Origin: Clostridiales bacterium
Lineage (GTDB): Bacteria > Bacillota > Clostridia > Lachnospirales > JAITVM01
Direction: 5' to 3'
Assembly (NCBI GenBank): GCA_031285815.1
Contig: JAITVM010000204.1
Coordinates: 1 to 12,468 of the forward strand
Length of the DNA: 12,468 bases
The position numbers and the translations under genes were made by a program. Shown in pieces: positions 7,192 through 12,468 of the stretch (the first letter of the stretch is position 1; every line of letters begins with the position of its first letter). The notes under the pieces are model-generated. The model had not been told where the DNA came from. It did not search any database and saw only the letters and a program-made list of their open reading frames with translations.

Positions 7192-8739
7192 ATGAAAAAA
7201 TTAATTGCATTTTTGTTTACGGCGGTGGCTATATTGACCCAGGCTACTATTTTATCCGCCACAAGCTTACCCTTAGCTGAGGGCCTGCCTGCCAAAGTAA
7301 CCGGCACAATCGTAAATGTAACCGGCAAATCTGTCGAGATAAAGCCAGATGGCAGCGATATAAATATTATTTTAAACCTTGGCGAAAGGCCTGTTATAAT
7401 AGACTCCGCTTCCGGCCAGCCAGTTGCCCTTAATGACAGGGAACATGACAATGTAGTTGCTTATTATGGGCCTGCTACTACAAAAAGCATCCCGGCACAA
7501 AGCAATGCCATTGCTATTATCTGCAATGTTGAAGCCGGCTCCACACCACCGCAATATGCACAAGTGGAAGCTTTAGAAAAAGAAAACGGTGAACTTAAAG
7601 CCACTATCCTAAACGGCAGCATAATCGTAACAATAAATAAAGATACCCAGCTGTCCCCATACCTAACCCGGAATATAGTTACTATGGATATGATTGATGT
7701 TGGCTCAAAATTATTGATATGGTACCCTGCCGTTAACCTCAGTATGCCGGGCAAAGCAACAGCACAAAAAGCCCTGTATCTAGGCAGCGGGGCAAACCAG
7801 CCGGCAACACCCGAGGCCCCAACAGCCGAAGTGCCAAAAGCTTTGCCTGTACTAATCCAGGGCGAAATTGTAAAAACTACAGATAAAACCATCGAAGTTA
7901 AACCTAAAAATGGCGGAAACAATTTGGTGCTAAACCTTGGCGATAACCCTATAATAGTTGATTTTACATCAGGCCAGCCGGTTGAACTTAAAAATAGGGA
8001 AAATGATAACATCGCCGCATATTATGGGCCTGCAGTTGCGATGAGTATGCCGCCACAAAGTAATGCGCTTGTTGTTATGTTAAATGCGGTAGATGGCGGC
8101 GTACCGCCACAATATGCCGTAGCCGAAGCTGTTGAAATTAATGAAAGCCAAGCCAAGGTAACTATTAATAACGGCTCTGTTATCGTTACAATAAAAAAAG
8201 ATGTGCCTATACTAACTTATTTAACTAAAAATATAGTAACACTTGGAGATATTAAAGAAGGGTCAAAACTTTTAATGTGGATACCTGTAGCCGCATTAAG
8301 CTACCCTGCCCAAGCAAATGCTGAAAAAGTTTTATTTTTAGGCAGCCCAGAAACTACCGGTAACGGGCAAATGGTAATTAAGCTACAGATTGATAATAAA
8401 GACGCTACGGTTAACGGATATAAAGTTGCACTCGATGCGCCGCCTATAATCTCTAATGAACGGACTATGCTCCCAATCAGGTTTATCGCTGAAAACCTTG
8501 GCTGCAATGTTGGCTGGGACGATAAAACAAGGACAGTTACAGTTTCTGATGGGGACATTAATATATCGTTACAAATAGGCAGTAACCAAGCTACTGTAAA
8601 TGGTGAATCCGTATATTTGGATGCACCGCCTATTATTACCAACAACCGTACAATGCTGCCAATAAGGTTTATTGCTGAAGAGCTTGGCTGCGTAGTTGAT
8701 TGGGACGATACATTCAGGACTGCTACAATTACTAAATAG
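7192..8739 (+). CDS. Secreted protein with two long internal repeats and two copper-amine-oxidase N-terminal-like domains
   Basis: A 515-residue exported protein. Residues 1-23 form a signal peptide (MKK, hydrophobic core, cut near the A/T-S-L-P region); there is no lipobox or LPXTG anchor. Residues ~33-199 and ~218-385 are two copies of one ~165-residue unit, shown by paired landmarks: YYGPA at 91 and 278, PPQYA at 119 and 305, and LYLGS/LFLGS at the ends. A Pro/Ala-rich linker (200-220) joins them. Residues ~395-452 and ~456-514 are two copper-amine-oxidase N-terminal-like (stalk) repeats, each with TMLPIRFIAE, LGC and WDD. Such stalk repeats are common in clostridial envelope proteins; no oxidase catalytic domain is present. 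AAGGAAGG precedes the ATG, and a terminator follows. The role is probably at the wall or outside; the long repeat is a family I do not recognise. Confidence 0.88.
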   Translation: MKKLIAFLFTAVAILTQATILSATSLPLAEGLPAKVTGTIVNVTGKSVEIKPDGSDINIILNLGERPVIIDSASGQPVALNDREHDNVVAYYGPATTKSIPAQSNAIAIICNVEAGSTPPQYAQVEALEKENGELKATILNGSIIVTINKDTQLSPYLTRNIVTMDMIDVGSKLLIWYPAVNLSMPGKATAQKALYLGSGANQPATPEAPTAEVPKALPVLIQGEIVKTTDKTIEVKPKNGGNNLVLNLGDNPIIVDFTSGQPVELKNRENDNIAAYYGPAVAMSMPPQSNALVVMLNAVDGGVPPQYAVAEAVEINESQAKVTINNGSVIVTIKKDVPILTYLTKNIVTLGDIKEGSKLLMWIPVAALSYPAQANAEKVLFLGSPETTGNGQMVIKLQIDNKDATVNGYKVALDAPPIISNERTMLPIRFIAENLGCNVGWDDKTRTVTVSDGDINISLQIGSNQATVNGESVYLDAPPIITNNRTMLPIRFIAEELGCVVDWDDTFRTATITK

Positions 8740-8756
8740 CCAGAAACAATAAAAGG

Positions 8757-8782
8757 CCCGTTAATTTTTAACGGGTTTTTTT
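8757..8782. terminator. Rho-independent terminator, probably used from both sides
   Basis: CCCGTTAA (8757-8764), a TTT loop and TTAACGGG (8768-8775) form a perfect 8-bp stem followed by seven T on the plus strand. On the minus strand the stem is followed by CCTTTTATTG, so it can also end the convergent HPr-like gene, whose stop is only 15 bases away. Confidence 0.9.
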
Positions 8783-8797
8783 ATTGTGGTTTAAAAT

Positions 8798-9010
8798 TTA
8801 TTTAGAAAGTTTTTTTATCATCCATTCTGATTCTGTAACGATACAAACTTCCTTGCTAAAATCTAATGCGAATAAGCCGATAAAAGATTTTGCATCTACC
8901 CTTATTGTATCGTCAGGTGAATGAAAAAAAACATCCTCATCAACTTTACATGCCATTTCTTGAACTTTTTGAATTTCTTGAATAGACTCAAATTTCTTCA
9001 TAATCCTCAT
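8798..9010 (-). CDS. HPr-like protein without the catalytic histidine
   Basis: A 70-residue protein resembling the small HPr-family proteins seen in Clostridia. The region RVDAKSFIGLFALDFS (37-52) matches the HPr segment around regulatory Ser46 (here S42), followed by the VCIVTESE strand. The GxHARPA segment with the phosphorylated His15 is absent; residues 10-25 read IQEIQKVQEMACKVDE instead. It is therefore unlikely to pass phosphate in the PTS and may be a regulatory or structural relative. I choose the ATG at 9010 because AAAGGTG lies eight bases upstream; the ATG at 9028 is inside a region without a ribosome site. Transcription probably starts from the promoter at 9124-9151. Confidence 0.7.
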   Translation of the reverse strand: MRIMKKFESIQEIQKVQEMACKVDEDVFFHSPDDTIRVDAKSFIGLFALDFSKEVCIVTESEWMIKKLSK

Positions 9011-9123
9011 TGTAACAACACCTTTCATATTTAAAATTCAACAAAAAATAATATTCTATAATCAAACTTCGTAAAGACTATAATCTTAGAGGGTTAACTA
9101 TTATGTGCCAAACCCAGGTTTAC

Positions 9124-9151
9124 ATTATAGCATAAACTAAAATAAAGTAAA
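9124..9151 (-). promoter_or_regulatory. Promoter for the HPr-like gene
   Basis: On the minus strand a perfect TATAAT (9124-9129) is preceded by TTTACT (9146-9151, 4 of 6) at 16 bases. It points toward the HPr-like gene and leaves a leader of about 105 bases. On the opposite strand TTTACA (9119-9124) and TAAAGT (9143-9148) at 18 bases form a weaker plus-strand pair toward the GC-rich segment. Confidence 0.5.
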
Positions 9152-9164
9152 ACCATATATTTAT

Positions 9165-9298
9165 AACGCCAGTAGCCTCGATTTGTACGGGCATCAAAAA
9201 TGGCCCTCCGGGTGTGAAGAATACGCTGGAATTTAGCCGGGGGCAACCTATCCATTGAGGGTTGGCTGGGCTGACGTTACACGGCCGGGCCTTAACCC
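9165..9298. ncRNA. GC-rich hairpin-rich segment, candidate structured RNA (strand unresolved)
   Basis: This stretch is clearly richer in G and C than the AT-rich DNA on both sides and holds no convincing gene. Stems read directly: GCCC(T)CCGG at 9203-9211 with CCGGGGGC at 9237-9244 (8 pairs, one bulged T); AACC 9245-9248 with GGTT 9260-9263; GGCTG 9269-9273 with CGGCC 9282-9286, one pair being a G-U wobble only if the plus strand is transcribed. ACGCC near 9166-9170 can pair with GGCAT near 9190-9194 through a wobble only on the minus strand, so strand evidence conflicts. No T-run terminator is seen. A minus-strand frame is open across it but has no ribosome site. I do not recognise the RNA family. 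Confidence 0.4.
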
Positions 9299-9811
9299 CT
9301 ACTTCAATATATATACACCAGCACGCAGCCTATTCTGCCAAGACTCCAGATTTTTCTCGTCGGTATACTCTATTAATTCCAACATATAAACACCTTCATT
9401 CTCAGGCTCTATCGTGTCTTTAACATAATCAACTACGAAAAATAAATATGAGCCAATATCCGTAGTTAAAGTAAATGCAAATCGAACCGTCTCAGAACTT
9501 TTACCACCACGAATAGATTCACTGCTTGCAAAACCGCCTCTTTCACAAGATTGTATCTCTCCTTGAACCAATCTAAATAATTCATTAATACAATTCTCAA
9601 TATCATCAGATTCATCCAATGATTTTTTAGAGAACAGTGATTTTAAAGCATTACTGTCTTTTCTAGAAACCGCTGATTTAATTTGCCCCATTCGTACATC
9701 TGCCTTGCTATCGCTATCATCAAAAATTATAACCCTGCCCCCTAAATGAGCACATGAATATAGTAATATGATAGCCAAAAATATTGAGGTTACGAGGTTT
9801 TTGCTTCCCAC
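9299..9811 (-). CDS. DUF5104-family lipoprotein
   Basis: A 170-residue putative lipoprotein. With the GTG start at 9811 the N-terminus is a short signal (GSKNLVTSIFLAIIL) ending in the lipobox L17-Y18-S19-C20, so C20 would be lipidated. The mature part matches DUF5104 as I know it: DDSDSKADVRMGQI after the anchor, a helix with NALKSLFSKKSLDE, RGGFASSESIRGGKS, a strand YLFFVVDYVKDT, then NEGVYMLELIE, and a C-terminus with WQNRLRAGVYI. The function of DUF5104 is unknown; it acts at the outer face of the membrane. I choose GTG 9811 because AAGGAGG lies six bases upstream; the start 36 bases farther up would place that ribosome site inside the coding region. The GC-rich segment lies immediately downstream. 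Confidence 0.82.
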   Translation of the reverse strand: MGSKNLVTSIFLAIILLYSCAHLGGRVIIFDDSDSKADVRMGQIKSAVSRKDSNALKSLFSKKSLDESDDIENCINELFRLVQGEIQSCERGGFASSESIRGGKSSETVRFAFTLTTDIGSYLFFVVDYVKDTIEPENEGVYMLELIEYTDEKNLESWQNRLRAGVYILK

Positions 9812-9848
9812 ATGATTCCTCCTTAGAACAAAACTCATATCTATCACA

Positions 9849-10180
9849 TTAATACTTCTTGAACGTTATCACCAAATTACTATTTTCATCTCTTGACCAA
9901 ATAGCAAAGGCATACCCATCTTTGAACTCATCCTGGGAATTTTCTACCCTGTCTGCCTAATAAATTGTATAGACCCATTATGCAAGAAAATCCCATTAGG
10001 TTTAATGGACTGCGCCCATTTTATTTTTCAGTATATCATACCGGCAAATTTTTCGAGTTCAATTCATACCATTTGGGATTTTTTATTTGGATTTTTAACA
10101 CAGCCCACTATTTCCAGTTATGCCACTACCCTAAAATATATTTGTTTATCGTCACTAAAAGCATCGGCTACGCGCTTTCC
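9849..10180 (-). pseudogene. Wrecked gene of unknown function (three stops and a frameshift)
   Basis: On the minus strand one frame reads as protein-like sequence from about 10180 (GKRVADAFSDDKQIYFRVVA, then LEIVGCVKNPNKKSQMV, IELEKFAGMIY, and KIKWAQSIKPNGIFLHNGS). It is interrupted by TAA at 10118-10120 and TGA at 10064-10066 and 10028-10030. Near 9953 a single-base loss moves the frame, which continues DRVENSQDEFKDGYAFAIWS and ends ITFKKY with TAA at 9849-9851. About 110 residues can be rebuilt. I do not recognise the family. It ends about 38 bases before the DUF5104 start and starts about 40 bases after the DUF7336 stop, so it was probably a middle gene of one minus-strand set. TGA elsewhere in the window is a normal stop, so recoding is not a good explanation. 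Confidence 0.6.
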
Positions 10181-10218
10181 CTACTAAAAAGATTAATGCT
10201 GCAATTATTTATACCAGT

Positions 10219-10473
10219 TTATTCAATCCAGTTATCATCTGCATTATTCCACGTCGCAAACCCATCGGTCCAGTGATCTTGGTTAAGTTCGTATGCATCA
10301 ATGTAAAAGCAATCATCTGAATACCTATTAAAACCTTTTTTAGTTTTAAATTTATTTTTAGTACATTCTGCATTTTCCTTTGAATCGTATATGCCTATAA
10401 TTTTTGTTTCTTCAACAATTTCGCCCTCAGTTATTTCATACTCATAACTGTGCTGTAGCAAGTATACTATCAA
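10219..10473 (-). CDS. Small DUF7336-like protein
   Basis: An 84-residue protein that begins IVYLLQHSYEYE and continues with ETKIIGIYDSKENAE, FYIDAYELNQDHWTDGF, the layout of the small DUF7336 domain (LQHSYEY, TK-IG-Y-SK, FYID-YELD--W-EGF). Its function is not known; it has no signal peptide or membrane segment and is probably cytoplasmic. I choose the TTG at 10473 because AAAGGGCGGTG lies just upstream and the protein then starts at the domain. The first 12 codons of the longer frame (from TTG 10509) do not match the domain. A short open frame (last 20 codons from an ATG-ATG pair, ending GKGGVF) stops on a TGA overlapping this TTG, which may be the tail of a lost upstream gene. Confidence 0.75.
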   Translation of the reverse strand: MIVYLLQHSYEYEITEGEIVEETKIIGIYDSKENAECTKNKFKTKKGFNRYSDDCFYIDAYELNQDHWTDGFATWNNADDNWIE

Positions 10474-10582
10474 AATACACCGCCCTTTCCAAATAACATT
10501 AAAATCCAATTTTCATCAGCATACTTCATCATCCAAAATGGGTACCAAAATATTTCTTAAGTTTATTTGGTGGAAATACACT

Positions 10583-11002
10583 TTAAAGCACTTTTATCAT
10601 AAACATTTCCTGCGGCTGTTCGAACGGCGTGTTGTCCAACACTAGGCAACCTTTATCCAGATACCCAAGTTTTCTATAAAAATGTTGTGCCTGTTCGTCA
10701 ACTTGCGTTGAAGTCATAACCATTTTATAACCAAGCCCGCGCATTTCATTTTCCCAAAGCAGCAGCGCCTGTTTTCCAAAGCCCTTTTTATGATAGCCAC
10801 TTTCAATGTGAATAAGAGTGAGAAAGGGCGTGTTGTCCCAAAATAAATTGTACCGCATCACGCCAATGGGCTTATCATCATCACTTATAATATAACCGCG
10901 CCTGTCACGAATTTTTAACTGCAATTCATTTTCGCCCATGTGTTTATCGAGCGCAACCCAAAACGGTTTATCGTTTTCAAGCACATATCTAATCCTAACC
11001 AT
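10583..11002 (-). CDS. GNAT-family N-acetyltransferase
   Basis: A 139-residue single-domain acetyltransferase that transfers acetyl from acetyl-CoA to an unknown amine. The acetyl-CoA motif A is visible: a strand LTLIHIES at about 61-68, then GYHKKGFGKQALLLWENEM (69-87), with KKGFGK as the R/Q-x-x-G-x-G/A pyrophosphate loop. Motif B follows as AQHFYRKLGY (105-114), the usual end of the GNAT fold. An early strand (KPIGVMRYNLFWDNTPF) matches a clostridial subgroup. I choose the ATG at 11002, since GGCGGTGG lies about five bases upstream and the N-terminus then reads MVRIRYVLENDKPFW; the ATG at 11026 has no ribosome site. It is the most upstream intact gene of the minus-strand set that includes DUF7336. 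Confidence 0.9.
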   Translation of the reverse strand: MVRIRYVLENDKPFWVALDKHMGENELQLKIRDRRGYIISDDDKPIGVMRYNLFWDNTPFLTLIHIESGYHKKGFGKQALLLWENEMRGLGYKMVMTSTQVDEQAQHFYRKLGYLDKGCLVLDNTPFEQPQEMFMIKVL

Positions 11003-11116
11003 TTTTCCACCGCCTACCATCTGCATTTGGCTTAATTCTAACAGGCACGGGGCAATTTTGCAATTTCAATCTAAAGAGGCCGCCGCAATGGCAATTTATT
11101 ATTGTGTGAAAATATC

Positions 11117-11141
11117 AAAAAATCTCCAATAGCAGTGGAGA
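11117..11141 (-). terminator. Rho-independent terminator on the minus strand
   Basis: On the minus strand TCTCCA (complement of 11136-11141) pairs with TGGAGA (complement of 11123-11128) around a seven-base loop and is followed at once by six T (11117-11122). It would end transcripts coming from the right and insulate the GNAT gene. No intact minus-strand gene ends close by; the nearest one stops at 11535. The rest of 11027-11116 shows nothing I can name. Confidence 0.65.
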
Positions 11142-11185
11142 GTTTATGAACTTTATAATATAAACATTGGCACCATATCGGGGGG

Positions 11186-11270
11186 AAAGCATTTGACGGT
11201 TTTATGGTCTTTGTACTAATCTTGAGGACAAATTTCTTCTATCCTAGAAATCAACCACAGGCGCTGGAAA
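11186..11270 (+). pseudogene. Relic of an IS4/IS1634-type DDE transposase
   Basis: Three short plus-strand pieces in three frames join into one typical transposase segment. KAFDGF (11186-11203) is followed by YGLCTNLEDK (11203-11232), then ISSILEINHRRWK (11232-11270). Each junction shares one base, which is what single-base deletions would leave. The joined order KAFDGF-YGLCTNL-ED-ISSILEINHRRW matches the C-terminal catalytic part of IS4-superfamily transposases, where the motif leads into the Y-2-R-3-E-6-K signature; the Glu region after RRWK is no longer readable. No terminal repeats or other IS parts are evident, so only a worn fragment remains. Confidence 0.7.
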
Positions 11271-11534
11271 ATGCCAAGTGCGAAAGCATGTGGGTTAAAA
11301 AGAAGCCATTTATGGCAGATTAAATACTAAATCATTAATCATGGATTATATTTAAATCTATTGTTTTCAGATATTTTATGAAATATTGGAATAACCACCG
11401 TATTTGTCATTCTATCGGTGGCATTCCACCTCTTATCAAACACAAACTATTTTTTGAGGTATTGGTTAACGCCGCATGATTTTCCGGGCCCCATATCAAC
11501 AATTATTGACAGAACCAATTTCAGCCTCCGTTAT
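11271..11534. other. Gene-free, decayed stretch beside the transposase relic
   Basis: No intact gene is seen. On the plus strand a protein-like frame runs from about 11384 (ITTVFVILSVAFHLL, then NYFLRYWLTPHDFPGP) to TGA 11556-11558, overlapping antisense the end of the minus-strand gene; it lacks a clear start and ribosome site. An ATG at 11378 lies nearby in another frame. The DNA becomes GC-richer from about 11465 rightward. Confidence 0.35.
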
Positions 11535-12467
11535 CTAGAAAAAACTGATGGCAATTGACGTTTCTTTAAGTGGGCCTGACGCATTGCCAATGAGAATGAC
11601 AGTCAGCGAATTCCCTTCAAATATTCCGTTATACCTGCGCCACCCCTTGTCTGTTTCCGTTTGGTACCCTTCAAAAAGCCCTGGCAGGATATTCTCATAC
11701 CATGCGGCAGTCTCGCTGAAACCATCAGTGTTGATATAATGGAAGGTGTCGGCGCTCTTATCGAAAAAATCGTCAACGGCACTGCCGGGACATACAAGAG
11801 GCTGTATGAGTTTTAGGCGTTCATCCAGCAGCGCCGCTTCTTCTAAGGCCTGTTGCCCAAATCCCTCCGGATAAAGCGAGGGTTCCGGCTCCGGCGGTTC
11901 ATAGCGAAGTGCCTGCGTGACCGCGCCAAAGCCGGTAATTTCATACAGGGCGCCCATATCGAAAATCAGTTTGCCCTCCTGGAACGTGCAGACAAAAGAA
12001 CTTCCGTCCGTCATGGTGAACCAGTAGCGAAGCTCGTCATCTGTGTGCATACCGCCGTTCTTCCGCATCACGCGGATTTCAGACAAAGCGTGGAACACGC
12101 TTCGGATAACATTTTCATCCGTTGACGTTATGGGTGTGCCGCCAGAAAACGAATCCCAAACCACAGACACGGAGACGGGGAAGCCACTCTCAAAGTTTTC
12201 CGCGAACGTTAACCCCTGTTCGCCGATGAACTCAAAAAGCGGCGTACCGGCTGACAAATCCGCCTTTTCCACTGCTTCTTCCGCAAACGCCTCAATCTGC
12301 TTACAAACGCGTTTAAATGCCGGCGGGCCCTCCGTATCCGCGTTAAGCCCCCCCTTTGACGTTTCTCCCTCAGCCGTTTCCACCCGAATGGTTACAATGT
12401 CTCCGTCCATTACGCCGGTTTCAATCCATTCCGGCAGCTTCGTATACGCTCCGCTGGTTACGGCTTT
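11535..12467 (-). CDS. Unknown protein, 5' end outside the window, GC-rich
   Basis: The frame is open from the stop at 11535 to the right edge, so the protein is longer than the 310 codons seen; the ATG at 12410 is internal, since upstream codons (AVTSGAYTKLPEWIETGV) read on without a stop or ribosome site. I do not recognise the family. The visible part is acidic and soluble-looking, with an alternation of strands and helices: DIVTIRVETAEG, FKRVCKQIEAFAEEAVEKAD, a strand pair YWFTMTDGSSFVCTF, a Pro/Glu-rich link (YEPPEPEPS), a helix QQALEEAALLDERLKLIQ, and a final YNGIFEGNSLTVILIG. It may be a secreted or lipoprotein-type domain protein, but its N-terminus is not visible. Base use is far more GC-rich than in all other genes of the window, and a transposase relic lies beside its 3' end, suggesting acquisition from another genome. 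Confidence 0.8.
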   Translation of the reverse strand, partial: KAVTSGAYTKLPEWIETGVMDGDIVTIRVETAEGETSKGGLNADTEGPPAFKRVCKQIEAFAEEAVEKADLSAGTPLFEFIGEQGLTFAENFESGFPVSVSVVWDSFSGGTPITSTDENVIRSVFHALSEIRVMRKNGGMHTDDELRYWFTMTDGSSFVCTFQEGKLIFDMGALYEITGFGAVTQALRYEPPEPEPSLYPEGFGQQALEEAALLDERLKLIQPLVCPGSAVDDFFDKSADTFHYINTDGFSETAAWYENILPGLFEGYQTETDKGWRRYNGIFEGNSLTVILIGNASGPLKETSIAISFF

Positions 12468-12468
12468 G

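Noticed and set aside
7192..8739. Calling the secreted protein a copper amine oxidase
   Set aside because: Only the small N-terminal stalk-like repeats are present; there is no catalytic domain with topaquinone or copper-ligand motifs.
9120..9302. Minus-strand open frame of about 60 codons through the GC-rich segment (containing FFTPGGPFLMPVQIEATG)
   Set aside because: No ribosome binding site before its possible ATG, it runs into the HPr promoter, and the composition and stems fit an RNA better than a protein.
10028..10120. Reading TGA as tryptophan in the wrecked gene (a recoded genetic code)
   Set aside because: Both TGA codons fall where Trp would be plausible, but a TAA and a frameshift are also present, and the lipoprotein gene ends at TGA as a normal stop; decay is simpler.
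9965..10276. 103-codon plus-strand frame over the wrecked gene
   Set aside because: No ribosome site; the minus-strand reading gives more natural protein sequence and matches the orientation of the neighbours.
11535..12410. Complete 291-residue gene beginning at ATG 12410
   Set aside because: No ribosome site, and the frame continues without a stop to the right edge; the real start is outside.
1..12468. CRISPR arrays, tRNA, rRNA, intact IS or prophage genes
   Set aside because: No regularly spaced repeats, cloverleaf-like sequences, rRNA motifs or intact mobility genes were seen on reading both strands.

Overview
The window looks like chromosomal DNA of an AT-rich, low-GC Gram-positive anaerobe, most likely a member of the Clostridia (Bacillota). 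The signs are strong AGGAGG/AAGGTG-type ribosome binding sites, many TTG and GTG starts, Clostridia-type protein families (CBS/DRTGG pyrophosphatase, DUF5104, DUF7336, copper-amine-oxidase stalk repeats, an HPr-like protein without the catalytic His) and a standard code with TGA stops. I cannot name the genus.

Left part (1-5283, all plus strand): a compact housekeeping run. It starts with the 3' part of a CBS/DRTGG manganese-dependent inorganic pyrophosphatase, then a rhomboid protease, a small acidic protein of unknown function, undecaprenyl-diphosphate phosphatase (uppP), glutamate racemase (murI), a solute-binding-type lipoprotein, and a VOC/glyoxalase-fold protein with its own possible promoter. 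uppP and murI serve cell-wall synthesis (lipid carrier recycling and D-glutamate supply); the pyrophosphatase removes PPi from biosynthesis. A hairpin region at 5306-5370 separates this run from the convergent gene.

Middle part (5376-8782): a minus-strand FAD-dependent dehydrogenase (COG2509 type), whose true start is a TTG at 6941 downstream of a good promoter. It is followed by a divergent plus-strand secreted protein built of two long internal repeats and two copper-amine-oxidase N-terminal-like repeats, ending in a clear terminator shared with the next convergent gene.

Right part (8798-12468): an accessory and decaying region, with all intact genes on the minus strand: an HPr-like protein lacking the phosphorylatable His, a DUF5104 lipoprotein, a wrecked gene (9849-10180), a DUF7336 small protein and a GNAT acetyltransferase. 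A GC-rich, hairpin-rich stretch without a convincing gene lies at about 9165-9298 and may be a structured RNA. A plus-strand relic of an IS4/IS1634-type transposase lies at 11186-11270. Beyond it, a visibly GC-richer partial gene of unknown function (11535 to the right edge) suggests horizontally acquired DNA. I found no CRISPR array, tRNA, rRNA or intact mobile element. The most interesting leads are the 9165-9298 RNA-like segment and the decayed accessory region around it.
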